Shown here: piece by piece, positions 8,500-15,479 of the stretch | Layout of the letters: every line of letters begins with the position of its first letter | How positions within the stretch are numbered: the first letter of the stretch is position 1 | Assembly: GCF_001039275.2 (NCBI RefSeq) | Contig: NZ_CP030117.1 | Location: 3,968,001-4,032,000, forward strand | Origin: Brevibacillus brevis | GTDB lineage: Bacteria > Bacillota > Bacilli > Brevibacillales > Brevibacillaceae | Direction of reading: 5' to 3' | DNA length: 64,000 nucleotides | Notes under the pieces: generated by a model | The model's database searches: none | Told to the model about the DNA's origin: nothing | What the model saw: only the letters and a program-made list of their open reading frames with translations | Made by a program: the position numbers and the translations under genes

Positions 8500-9620
8500 T
8501 CCTTCTCCAGACGCTTCGTAATCTCATCCAACAAAAGACTGTCTGCAAGCAAGCTCTTCGGCGAGTATCGCCCTTCGTTTTTTGCCTGTTCCAGTCGTTC
8601 CAGCAGATGAGCGAATTTCTCTACCTCTTGATTTGTCCATCTTGTTTTGGCATATCGCATGATTTCCACACGATCAGCTCGCTGGTGCACTCCCCACCGA
8701 TCGTGCAACAGTTGTCGCATGTACGCTTCTCGATGGCGTAACGCATCCTGTGCCAGCCCTCTTCGCTCATACCAGCTAGACACGGCGAGCAACGTCTCAT
8801 CACCACGGCGCACCGTCCATTCCCTAAGCGTATAGACCGGTCCGAAACGTTTTCCTCTCCACCACACATATAGCAAAAGCAGGATACTGAGTTGAATGCA
8901 GGCAGCTATGAGCCAGCCCGGGTAGATCGCCAGAAAACCTGGTTTTTCCTGCAAGCCGTGATGGTATTCGTCTACCCAAAGAACCGACCAATCTCCTTGT
9001 ACATACGGCCAGATCGCTTCAAAGTGCGAAAGTCGATGAATTTTTTGATTGGTTAGCCATTCCGGTACGAGAAAAAACGTAACACTGCCATCTCCCACTT
9101 CTGTTCTTCCTCCGAGTATCCCCTGATCGTCGTAGAGAAGTGGCTCCATGTCGTCATCTTCTAAAAATCTCAATGAGGTCTCTGCTTTGCCCATGTACCT
9201 TCCCTGGACGAGAGGTCCCTGAATGTTTCGCTCCTGATTTTCTTTTTCCCGGATGTACTCCGTGTAAAAGGGAAGGTCTTCCCACTCTGGTCTCGAGTGA
9301 AAGAGAATTAGGTCATTGCCTTCACTGACCCAATCCAGAATATCTATCTGTTCCTCTGGCATCAGTCTTTCCGGCTCTACTATGAGCATGGCCTGCCCAG
9401 TTGCTGTTGGTAAAAAACGCATAGGCTGCCGCCATTCCTTGACCTGCTTGCCTTTTTCCTCCAGTAGTACGAGCACAGCCTTGATTCCGCTCGGCTGTGC
9501 AGACGAAGCCAAGTACGGTGGGAGAGGTTCAGCAGTAGGCTTCACGATCAACCAGCCCACGATGACGAGCAGCAAGGTAGCCACAACGATTCCGACACGA
9601 TAGGTGCGCAAACTATCCAT
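8496..9620 (-). CDS. DUF4350 domain-containing membrane protein
   Basis: Protein of 374 residues. A transmembrane helix near residues 10-27 precedes an extracytoplasmic DUF4350 domain (about 35-240) with SSAQPSGIKAVLVLLEEKGK and ILDWVSEGNDLILFH, resembling the GATase-like fold of this family. A second transmembrane helix (about 245-262) is followed by a cytoplasmic tail rich in Arg. A GAGGAGG site precedes the ATG at 9620, and the start overlaps the upstream DUF4129 gene by eight bases. DUF4350 proteins are regular companions of MoxR/DUF58/DUF4129 operons; no activity is established. Confidence 0.87.
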   Translation of the reverse strand: MDSLRTYRVGIVVATLLLVIVGWLIVKPTAEPLPPYLASSAQPSGIKAVLVLLEEKGKQVKEWRQPMRFLPTATGQAMLIVEPERLMPEEQIDILDWVSEGNDLILFHSRPEWEDLPFYTEYIREKENQERNIQGPLVQGRYMGKAETSLRFLEDDDMEPLLYDDQGILGGRTEVGDGSVTFFLVPEWLTNQKIHRLSHFEAIWPYVQGDWSVLWVDEYHHGLQEKPGFLAIYPGWLIAACIQLSILLLLYVWWRGKRFGPVYTLREWTVRRGDETLLAVSSWYERRGLAQDALRHREAYMRQLLHDRWGVHQRADRVEIMRYAKTRWTNQEVEKFAHLLERLEQAKNEGRYSPKSLLADSLLLDEITKRLEKE

Positions 9621-10239
9621 GCTGTCCCTCCTCGCGCCAGATGCCTTCCAGTTCGTTTACACGCTTCCAGAACGATGCTTCGTCAACAAGTGATTGCCCG
9701 TACCAAACAGCGTCGAATTCTCGTGCGAAGCTGCCGAATACATCGCGTAAGCTCGGTTGATTTGCCTCAATTTCTTCTGCGTATTCCCAATTCGTTTTCC
9801 ATTTCTCCACACGAATCCATGACTTCATTTGCAAATATACCAACAACGCCAAAAACAACGAGCGTTCTCCTTCCCGCCATTCTCCTCGCGCTGCTTTTTC
9901 TTTCGCATCACGCAAATAATCTGCATGAGAACGTATTTTTTCACCGTCCATAAACAACGGTCGATGCTTCTTTTGTACCCAAATCATTCTGCGGAATAAC
10001 CAGTAAATGATGCCGACCAGTCCCAGTACAGCCATAATGAGCACGAGAGTAGATACGGTATTAGCCGCACCAGTTGGAATATGGGTCCACTCAAAAAGAT
10101 CGGCGAGCAACTCGATCACAAACTCTATCGCCCTTTGAATCCAGTTCTCTCCACTACCTTGTGGCAAATTGAACTCGTCTCTGGCTAGAATCTCTTGTAA
10201 ATGCTCCTTGTCATCTACCCAAGGACTCGTGCTAATCAT
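9613..10239 (-). CDS. DUF4129 domain-containing membrane protein
   Basis: Protein of 208 residues with one transmembrane helix (about 62-85, STLVLIMAVLGLVGIIYWLF) and a cytoplasmic C-terminal DUF4129 domain. The domain shows ARGEWREGERSLFLALLVYL and FAREFDAVWYG, with the family's conserved aromatic residues. GGGAG precedes the ATG at 10239. It overlaps both neighbours by eight bases, which indicates a tightly coupled operon. The domain is found with transglutaminase or MoxR partners, and the product is presumed to be part of the same membrane complex. Confidence 0.88.
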   Translation of the reverse strand: MISTSPWVDDKEHLQEILARDEFNLPQGSGENWIQRAIEFVIELLADLFEWTHIPTGAANTVSTLVLIMAVLGLVGIIYWLFRRMIWVQKKHRPLFMDGEKIRSHADYLRDAKEKAARGEWREGERSLFLALLVYLQMKSWIRVEKWKTNWEYAEEIEANQPSLRDVFGSFAREFDAVWYGQSLVDEASFWKRVNELEGIWREEGQHG

Positions 10240-11269
10240 GTGTAACTCCCGGCTCTTGTGCAGGAATAGGAGTTGCTGGTTCTACTGGTGCAGATGTGGC
10301 AAGCTGACGGCTTACTAACTCTTGTAAATCTGTTCCTTCTTTTCTCACGCGCAGATCAAAGTAAGCCAAAGCGTACACAATGGCCATCCAAGGGGTCAAG
10401 AGGCAGGTAAGTGCAACCAGAATCATTTGCGCGAGGATAGAGGTACCTAAGACACCAGTGAGTACTAATTGCATACCGCTAGAGAACATCGAGTAGATCA
10501 CACTGAGAACAACAAAAAGACCGAATAAACGCCAAAAGTTTCCTTTTGTCATATTCCAGCTTTGGCCGATTCCGACACCATCGCGTTCGAACAGAACGAG
10601 CGGCATATAAAAACCCCAACGAATTAAGAAATAGCCCGGTACGAGCATCATCCCAGCAATTAAGAATAAATAGCCAAATAAAACCAGAACGATCATAAGT
10701 ACAATGCTGCCTTCATCTGACGGATCAAACAGGGTTTCTAATGTCATTCCACCGGCGAAGGCGAACATAACGAAAATTAATCCATATACGATGACAAATG
10801 CTGTCGACACTGCAAACGCGATTACTCCATATAGGAAAGTACTGCCCGCAAGCGGCCAAAATCTGCGAAGTGCCCCCTTCAAGGCATCTTTTAAGCTCAA
10901 GGTCTCTCCCTCGAGAGCAGCCTTCGTCAGTAAAATCGAACCGGAAATCATTTGCGGATAGGCGATGATCAACAGGATTGGCGCGACAAGGAATATGAAT
11001 ATGAGCAGCATCGGAAGGCTCTGTGTCATAAATTCTTCTTGTCCGGCAAATCTTGCGCCTAACGATTCTGCAAAATCCATACCTTCTGTATCTTGTGCAA
11101 GCAAAGGCACCCTGGTCAGATCAACCAAAAGCAGTTGCTGCAGGAGTAACAATGGACCGAACCAAATTAAAGCCAACAAAAAGAATGCTCCAAAATGCTG
11201 GCGATACACAGAAAAGCTCTTGTCCAACAGCTTCCCCACTCCCATGGGGGCAATCGGCGTACGATTCAT
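10232..11269 (-). CDS. Polytopic membrane protein leading the MoxR operon
   Basis: Protein of 345 residues with about six hydrophobic segments (near 28-50, 88-112, 140-170, 195-225, 240-265 and 275-305) and an acidic/proline-rich C-terminal tail. It resembles the membrane domain found with glycerophosphoryl diester phosphodiesterases and similar DUF membrane proteins, but has no catalytic phosphodiesterase part. It is the first gene of the operon, starting at ATG 11269 after a GGAGG site. Its function is unknown. Confidence 0.8.
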   Translation of the reverse strand: MNRTPIAPMGVGKLLDKSFSVYRQHFGAFFLLALIWFGPLLLLQQLLLVDLTRVPLLAQDTEGMDFAESLGARFAGQEEFMTQSLPMLLIFIFLVAPILLIIAYPQMISGSILLTKAALEGETLSLKDALKGALRRFWPLAGSTFLYGVIAFAVSTAFVIVYGLIFVMFAFAGGMTLETLFDPSDEGSIVLMIVLVLFGYLFLIAGMMLVPGYFLIRWGFYMPLVLFERDGVGIGQSWNMTKGNFWRLFGLFVVLSVIYSMFSSGMQLVLTGVLGTSILAQMILVALTCLLTPWMAIVYALAYFDLRVRKEGTDLQELVSRQLATSAPVEPATPIPAQEPGVTHD

Positions 11270-11306
11270 GAGAAACCTCCATCTTTCTTTTTGAGATTAC
11301 CTGATA

Positions 11307-11335
11307 AGTATACACGATTTTCCTGCTTTTTTAAA
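11307..11335 (-). promoter_or_regulatory. Candidate promoter of the MoxR/DUF58 operon
   Basis: On the minus strand TTTAAA (11330-11335) and TATACT (11307-11312) are 17 bases apart, 38 bases before the first start. The -35 is weak (4 of 6). Confidence 0.45.
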
Positions 11336-11398
11336 AAAATCATCTAATTTTGCTAATGTTTTCCTGCCTGATTTTGTCAAATCAGGTGTTAGTCCAAT

Positions 11399-11425
11399 AC
11401 GGTCGTCCCCCTGCTGAATATGATA
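11399..11425 (+). promoter_or_regulatory. Sigma-K-like promoter of the repeat-containing coat protein gene
   Basis: AC (11399-11400), sixteen bases, then AATATGATA (11417-11425) matches the sigma-K consensus AC-N16-CATANNNTA at all fixed positions but one (A in place of C). It lies 28 bases before the TTG start of the repeat gene. This suggests late mother-cell expression; it is a motif reading only. Confidence 0.5.
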
Positions 11426-11453
11426 TTGCATTGATAGTAAGGAGGTGTTGCCT

Positions 11454-12044
11454 TTGAAAGCATCTAGAAAGAAGAAGCTAAAAGCAAACCAAGCCCGCTG
11501 CCGCTGCAAGAAGCGATCTACCAAACGCAAATCCAATAGTCTGCTCAGGCAATTACGCCGTTTTGTCCGTATCCACGTTCGCGCACCTCGCGTGAATGTG
11601 ACCACCCCCATTCCACAAGTAGAGGCACCTGTTGTACAAGTAGAAGCTCCTGTTGTACAAGTAGAAGCGCCCGTTGTACAAGTAGAACCGCCTGTTGTAA
11701 AAGTAGAGGCACCTTATGTACAAGTAGAAGCTCCGAAGCCAATCGTCATCCCGGCACCATTAGTGAAGGTAGATGTCGAATCGGAAGAATCAGCGGATCA
11801 AGTCTGTATAGAAGGGCTTCGTCAAGAACTCAGCAAATGTATGAGAAACGATCAACTAGTGGAGGTCTTACTGACGACCGATTGGGGATCTGAGAGTCGT
11901 TCTTACCGAGTCGGCAAGCTTCTTAGAGTGGACGAAGGAATCATTGAATTACAGACCGTAACCTCATCGCGAACAAACGGAGCCTCTATTCTTATTCCTC
12001 TCACCCACATCGTCGCGATAATTCCGAATGCAGAACCCAATTGA
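11454..12044 (+). CDS. Repeat-containing basic protein, probable spore coat component
   Basis: Protein of 196 residues if it starts at TTG 11454, eight bases after AAGGAGG; an in-frame GTG at 11445 overlaps that site. Residues 1-48 are strongly Lys/Arg-rich with a CRCKK motif. Residues 55-96 are six heptads of the type QVEAPVV. Residues about 115-196 form a compact domain (QLVEVLLTTDW, YRVGKLLRVDEGIIEL, SILIPLTHIVAIIP) that looks like an LSm/DUF2642-type small beta domain seen in some coat proteins. The sigma-K-like promoter and the neighbouring CotS- and CotSA-like genes support a coat role. The family assignment is inference. Confidence 0.7.
   Translation: MKASRKKKLKANQARCRCKKRSTKRKSNSLLRQLRRFVRIHVRAPRVNVTTPIPQVEAPVVQVEAPVVQVEAPVVQVEPPVVKVEAPYVQVEAPKPIVIPAPLVKVDVESEESADQVCIEGLRQELSKCMRNDQLVEVLLTTDWGSESRSYRVGKLLRVDEGIIELQTVTSSRTNGASILIPLTHIVAIIPNAEPN
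11616..11741 (+). repeat. Six tandem 21-bp coding repeats (QVEAPVV heptads)
   Basis: Six in-frame 21-base units encode QVEAPVV and variants (QVEPPVV, KVEAPYV, QVEAPKP). The second and third units are nearly identical at the DNA level, suggesting recent expansion by slippage. Confidence 0.9.
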
Positions 12045-12082
12045 ACAAGCTGATATTCTGCGAGGCTTTAGGATTACCTGAA

Positions 12083-12119
12083 GATGCGGGGAGTCTGTGC
12101 GTAGTAGATTCCCCGCATC
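12083..12119 (+). terminator. Possible terminator after the repeat-containing gene
   Basis: A perfect 10-base stem GATGCGGGGA / TCCCCGCATC with a 17-base loop lies 38 bases after the stop. The T-run is poor, so it may be only a transcript-end hairpin. A further near-perfect inverted repeat (TGGACAAGCC / GGCCTGTCCA) follows at about 12146-12179. Confidence 0.45.
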
Positions 12120-12221
12120 CTCTCCCATTTTGTACAATCGCATGTTGGACAAGCCCTTTTGTTCAGACAGGCCTGTCCACTCTAGCAGGGCACTGCACGA
12201 CGTCCCGAAGGTATGAATAAA

Positions 12222-12255
12222 CGCCCACTTCTCTGATCTCTCAGGGAAGTGGGCG
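12222..12255 (-). terminator. Terminator of the cotS/cotSA-like operon
   Basis: A 10-base stem CGCCCACTTC / GAAGTGGGCG followed on the minus strand by TTTATTC, 20 bases after the glycosyltransferase stop. Confidence 0.7.
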
Positions 12256-12275
12256 ATAGCATTCACTTTTGGGTT

Positions 12276-13424
12276 CTACCTACCCGTGTTGTTCCATACG
12301 TCTAGCACATCTCTTGCGACTCGATCCCATGTAAATCTTTGTTCGGCGAGCTGTCGTCCGCTTCTTCCCATTTGACGTTGGAGATCGCGGCTGGACAATA
12401 GTTGTTTCAGCTGTACAGCAAACGCTTGAGGGTCCTCCGGCTGCTCGACCAACAGTCCATTTCCTCCGATGATCACCTCAGCATTTCCACCCCGTTTTGT
12501 CGTGACAAAAGGCAGACCGGCAGCCATCGCTTCATAATGGACACGTGCTAGTGGTTCCTCCCATTGCGAAGGACAGACAAAAACATCCCCCGCCCAGAAC
12601 CAGTGGTGAATCTGATCCGCTGGAACAAATCCCGTAGTAATAACGGGAACAGGCGAACGATTCGCTAATGAGCGTACATATGCTGCATAGTCACTGATTT
12701 TATTTTCTCCGTACCAGGACCCTCCAACCAAAACGAGAGCGATGTTGGAATGGTAGGAGCGGAGTTCATTCATCGCGCGAACCAGAATATCGGCACCTTT
12801 TTTCGGCGTCAATCGTCCTACAAACAAGATCACTTGTTTATTGCCCAGATTGTGCGTCGCCCGAAGTTCCTGACGAATCTTTTGCGCCGTTTTGGAGCCT
12901 TCTACTGGAACGAATGTTTCCAAATTCACTCCTGAATAAATCGTACGAAGCTTGTTTGCGGCTTCGGGATATAGCGAGGCAATGACTCGGCCGACATAAT
13001 CACTGATGGTGATGATGCGTTCTGTTTCAGCAACAGCTCTAGCAGCTTCTGCCTGCCCTATTTTTACCGGATCAAACATATCATTGTGCATACTTAGAAT
13101 AATACGTGCGTTCGGGCATACTTCACGAATGATGGGAACCATCCGCGGTCGGTTAAAAACATGGATGACATCATAGTTGTTCGCACTCAGGAAAGCGGCT
13201 ACTTCGCGTGCATAAATCTCGAACACACCTTGCCCATCTACTCGCACATAACGCGCATTGCGAACTTGTTCATCCTTCGGTAGCGTGGGATCCGACGTTC
13301 CCAGGATAGTCAGCTCGTGATGACTCCCCAGAATATCTGCAATCCCTGCAATATAAGTCTGAATCGCTCCCCCTCGTATAGGAGGGACTGGCAATTTTTC
13401 TGTACAGACCATGATAACTTTCAT
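12276..13424 (-). CDS. Glycosyltransferase family 4, CotSA-like
   Basis: Protein of 382 residues with a GT-B fold. The N-terminal acceptor half has a PPIRGGAIQTYIAGIA glycine loop; the C-terminal half has VILFVGRLTPKKGADILV and the nucleotide-sugar binding EX7E-type region (CPSQWEEPLARVHYEAMAAGLPFV). It resembles CotSA of Bacillus, a coat-associated glycosyltransferase-like protein encoded beside cotS. Here it lies 33 bases downstream of a CotS-like gene on the same strand, which supports the coat role. AAAGGAG precedes the ATG. The sugar donor and acceptor are unknown. Confidence 0.87.
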   Translation of the reverse strand: MKVIMVCTEKLPVPPIRGGAIQTYIAGIADILGSHHELTILGTSDPTLPKDEQVRNARYVRVDGQGVFEIYAREVAAFLSANNYDVIHVFNRPRMVPIIREVCPNARIILSMHNDMFDPVKIGQAEAARAVAETERIITISDYVGRVIASLYPEAANKLRTIYSGVNLETFVPVEGSKTAQKIRQELRATHNLGNKQVILFVGRLTPKKGADILVRAMNELRSYHSNIALVLVGGSWYGENKISDYAAYVRSLANRSPVPVITTGFVPADQIHHWFWAGDVFVCPSQWEEPLARVHYEAMAAGLPFVTTKRGGNAEVIIGGNGLLVEQPEDPQAFAVQLKQLLSSRDLQRQMGRSGRQLAEQRFTWDRVARDVLDVWNNTGR

Positions 13425-13457
13425 CCGTATTCTCCTTTCCCGTTCCGACTTCTTACA

Positions 13458-15296
13458 TTAGTTGCCTCTCGTCTTCTTCGATATTTGACGCTGCTTCTTC
13501 ATCTGATTGTTGATGAATTTACGGCTTAGTTTCGCCGTCTTGGCAACCTTTTTGCTCTTGTTGGAAGTGACGGTCCGGGACTGCTGTTTAGATGTCCACA
13601 CAGTTCCTTTTTTGTTTTTCCCCGCTTGACTTGCGGGTTTTGCTTTTGGTGATTTGTCCTTTACTTCGATAGAGACCCGTACTTTGCTTAAAGGCTTACT
13701 CGGCTTTTTACTGCTTTTTGAGACAGCAGAGCTCGTTGCCCGCTTTTTGTTTCGACTATCGAGTTTTCGTGCTTCACTTGTATCGAGTGGCGCTGATAGC
13801 ACAAACGGAACACTTCCCGAAAATGAGATCCGACCTCTGCGGGCTGTGCTGCTACTTTCCACCTTTGCCCCTTCCTGCTTGCTTTCTTGCGGTTTATATA
13901 GCGCTTTCTCGGAAGTCGGACGGGAACTGGCTACCTTGTCGGTTACAGGCTTTTTGTCTTTGGACTCCTTGGGTTTGGACTCTTTGTCTTTGGATCCCTT
14001 GACCTTTGACTCTTTGTCCTTAGACACTTTATCCTTAGACCCTTTGATCTTCGTAGACTTTTTGTCTTTCGGTTCCTCGACGAGAGCCTCTGTTGTTGGT
14101 GTGGATACTGCAACAGGTAACAATTCCTTGATATCGGATGCCAACCTTTGTGGTTCAACCACTTCCGTTATTTGATCATAGTTGCCCGGTTGGTATTTGC
14201 TGATGTCTTTCGCGAGTTCTGCCAATGCTGCATCTTTTGTTTGATCCCCCGTCAAAACTCGCTGCAGAATACCTTCTGCTTCTGTCGACAAGAAGGTGGC
14301 TGGATCATAAAACATCTCTTTGAGGTGCTTATAAAATTCGTTTGGCACTGCCATGTCATTCAAGAGGACTTCAAACGATTCGCGATCCAGTGGATTCGCC
14401 TTATGATAGGCTTCGATCATGCCACGCATCCAGGAGACATCCCAGACTCCCATATCATCCATCGTACTGGTGATGAGCTTGCGCAAATCCCGAAACGGCA
14501 AATCGTACGACACGCCATCCAAGTCGATGACCCAAAGCCCTCCAGGACCATTTTGACCATTTGACCAGCCGTAATCTTGGTGCACCAATCCCCAGTGCGC
14601 CTCTCCCATCTTGATCATTTTCGGATAGGCAGAAGCTTTTAATTTCTCTAGGGCTGCCCATGCTTGCTGTTCATAGCGATCGATGACAGCCAAAATAGAT
14701 TTACTTGTTGGGATTTCACTGTAGGCTTTTGCTACTTCCCGCATCCATCCGATTTTTTTGGCAATCTTTTGATAATGATTGGGCCAGCGATATAAGCGGG
14801 AAGAGTTTTTGGCTCCTGTAGGCGGAACGTAGCCTTTCGAATGACGATGGAATTCACCAAGACCGTAGCAAAGCTCTTGCGCGCCTACCAAATCTACTTT
14901 TGTTGCCGGCTGCAAGGCAATCCAATCGGTAACAATCCAGAGTTTCCCACCTTTTTCTACATAAAGACTGCCATTTCGGGCAGGAATCAGTGCTGGTACC
15001 CTTGCCCCCTGTTTGACGACGTATTCTTGGAAAGCCACACTATAGAGACTGCGTTCAGGCGTACGGTGCAGTACCTTTAGGCTACGCGGACCTTTATCTG
15101 TCTCGATGCGCCAAATCGCCCCGCCTTTGTCTGGCTTGGAAGTAATGAGCGTACGACTCTTCACTGACATGTCATACTCTTTGATCACTTGATCTGCGAT
15201 CGCATCTACTTCCGGTGGCACTGTCAAATCCCAGTTAGCCGGCGTTTCCACATTCCCTTCTCGGGTATCCCATGGCTTAATCACATATTGTTCCAT
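13458..15296 (-). CDS. CotS-family spore coat protein with Lys/Ser-rich tail
   Basis: Protein of 612 residues. Residues 1-350 form a CotS/aminoglycoside-phosphotransferase-like kinase fold, with SLKVLHR (K74), the catalytic-loop-like HQDYGWSN (239-246) and VIDLDGVSYDLPFRDLRKL (256-274). Residues 409-449 are Lys/Ser/Asp/Glu repeats (SKDKESK units), and the rest to 612 is very basic and low in complexity. CotS is a coat protein. The start at ATG 15296 has GGGGGG six bases before it; upstream in-frame codons lack a site. The tail is unusual for CotS, which is normally about 350 residues, and may bind polyanions or be cross-linked in the coat. Confidence 0.85.
   Translation of the reverse strand: MEQYVIKPWDTREGNVETPANWDLTVPPEVDAIADQVIKEYDMSVKSRTLITSKPDKGGAIWRIETDKGPRSLKVLHRTPERSLYSVAFQEYVVKQGARVPALIPARNGSLYVEKGGKLWIVTDWIALQPATKVDLVGAQELCYGLGEFHRHSKGYVPPTGAKNSSRLYRWPNHYQKIAKKIGWMREVAKAYSEIPTSKSILAVIDRYEQQAWAALEKLKASAYPKMIKMGEAHWGLVHQDYGWSNGQNGPGGLWVIDLDGVSYDLPFRDLRKLITSTMDDMGVWDVSWMRGMIEAYHKANPLDRESFEVLLNDMAVPNEFYKHLKEMFYDPATFLSTEAEGILQRVLTGDQTKDAALAELAKDISKYQPGNYDQITEVVEPQRLASDIKELLPVAVSTPTTEALVEEPKDKKSTKIKGSKDKVSKDKESKVKGSKDKESKPKESKDKKPVTDKVASSRPTSEKALYKPQESKQEGAKVESSSTARRGRISFSGSVPFVLSAPLDTSEARKLDSRNKKRATSSAVSKSSKKPSKPLSKVRVSIEVKDKSPKAKPASQAGKNKKGTVWTSKQQSRTVTSNKSKKVAKTAKLSRKFINNQMKKQRQISKKTRGN
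13950..14072 (-). repeat. Low-complexity Lys/Ser/Asp repeat in the CotS-like gene
   Basis: Short degenerate units encoding SKDKESK, VKGSKDK and KPKESKDKK lie head to tail. The DNA on the plus strand reads as repeated TTTGTCTTTGGA- and GACTCTTTG-type blocks. Confidence 0.8.
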
Positions 15297-15434
15297 TCCA
15301 TTCCCCCCACACTTCTGTGGTGATGCCTTCGTCCTTCTCCATAAGCTATTCGCTATGTCCTTTTCTCGAACCGGACAAATATCATTGGGAGTCTGCCAAT
15401 TCGTTATTCGCACAGGGATAAAGTCTCGCAAAAA

Positions 15435-15475
15435 AACAGCTTGACCCCTCGCATGGTAGCGACAGTCAAGCTGTT
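15435..15475 (-). terminator. Terminator of the SNF2 helicase gene
   Basis: An 11-base stem AACAGCTTGAC / GTCAAGCTGTT followed by a T-run on the minus strand, directly after the stop at 15480. Confidence 0.9.
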
Positions 15476-15479
15476 CTTG

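Noticed and set aside
11367-11386. CCTGATTT / AAATCAGG hairpin upstream of the repeat-containing gene as a terminator
   Set aside because: No T-run follows on either strand and no gene ends nearby; its role is unclear.
11616-11741. Direct repeats as a possible CRISPR array
   Set aside because: The units are contiguous 21-mers with no spacers, stay in frame and encode a heptad repeat; there are no cas genes.
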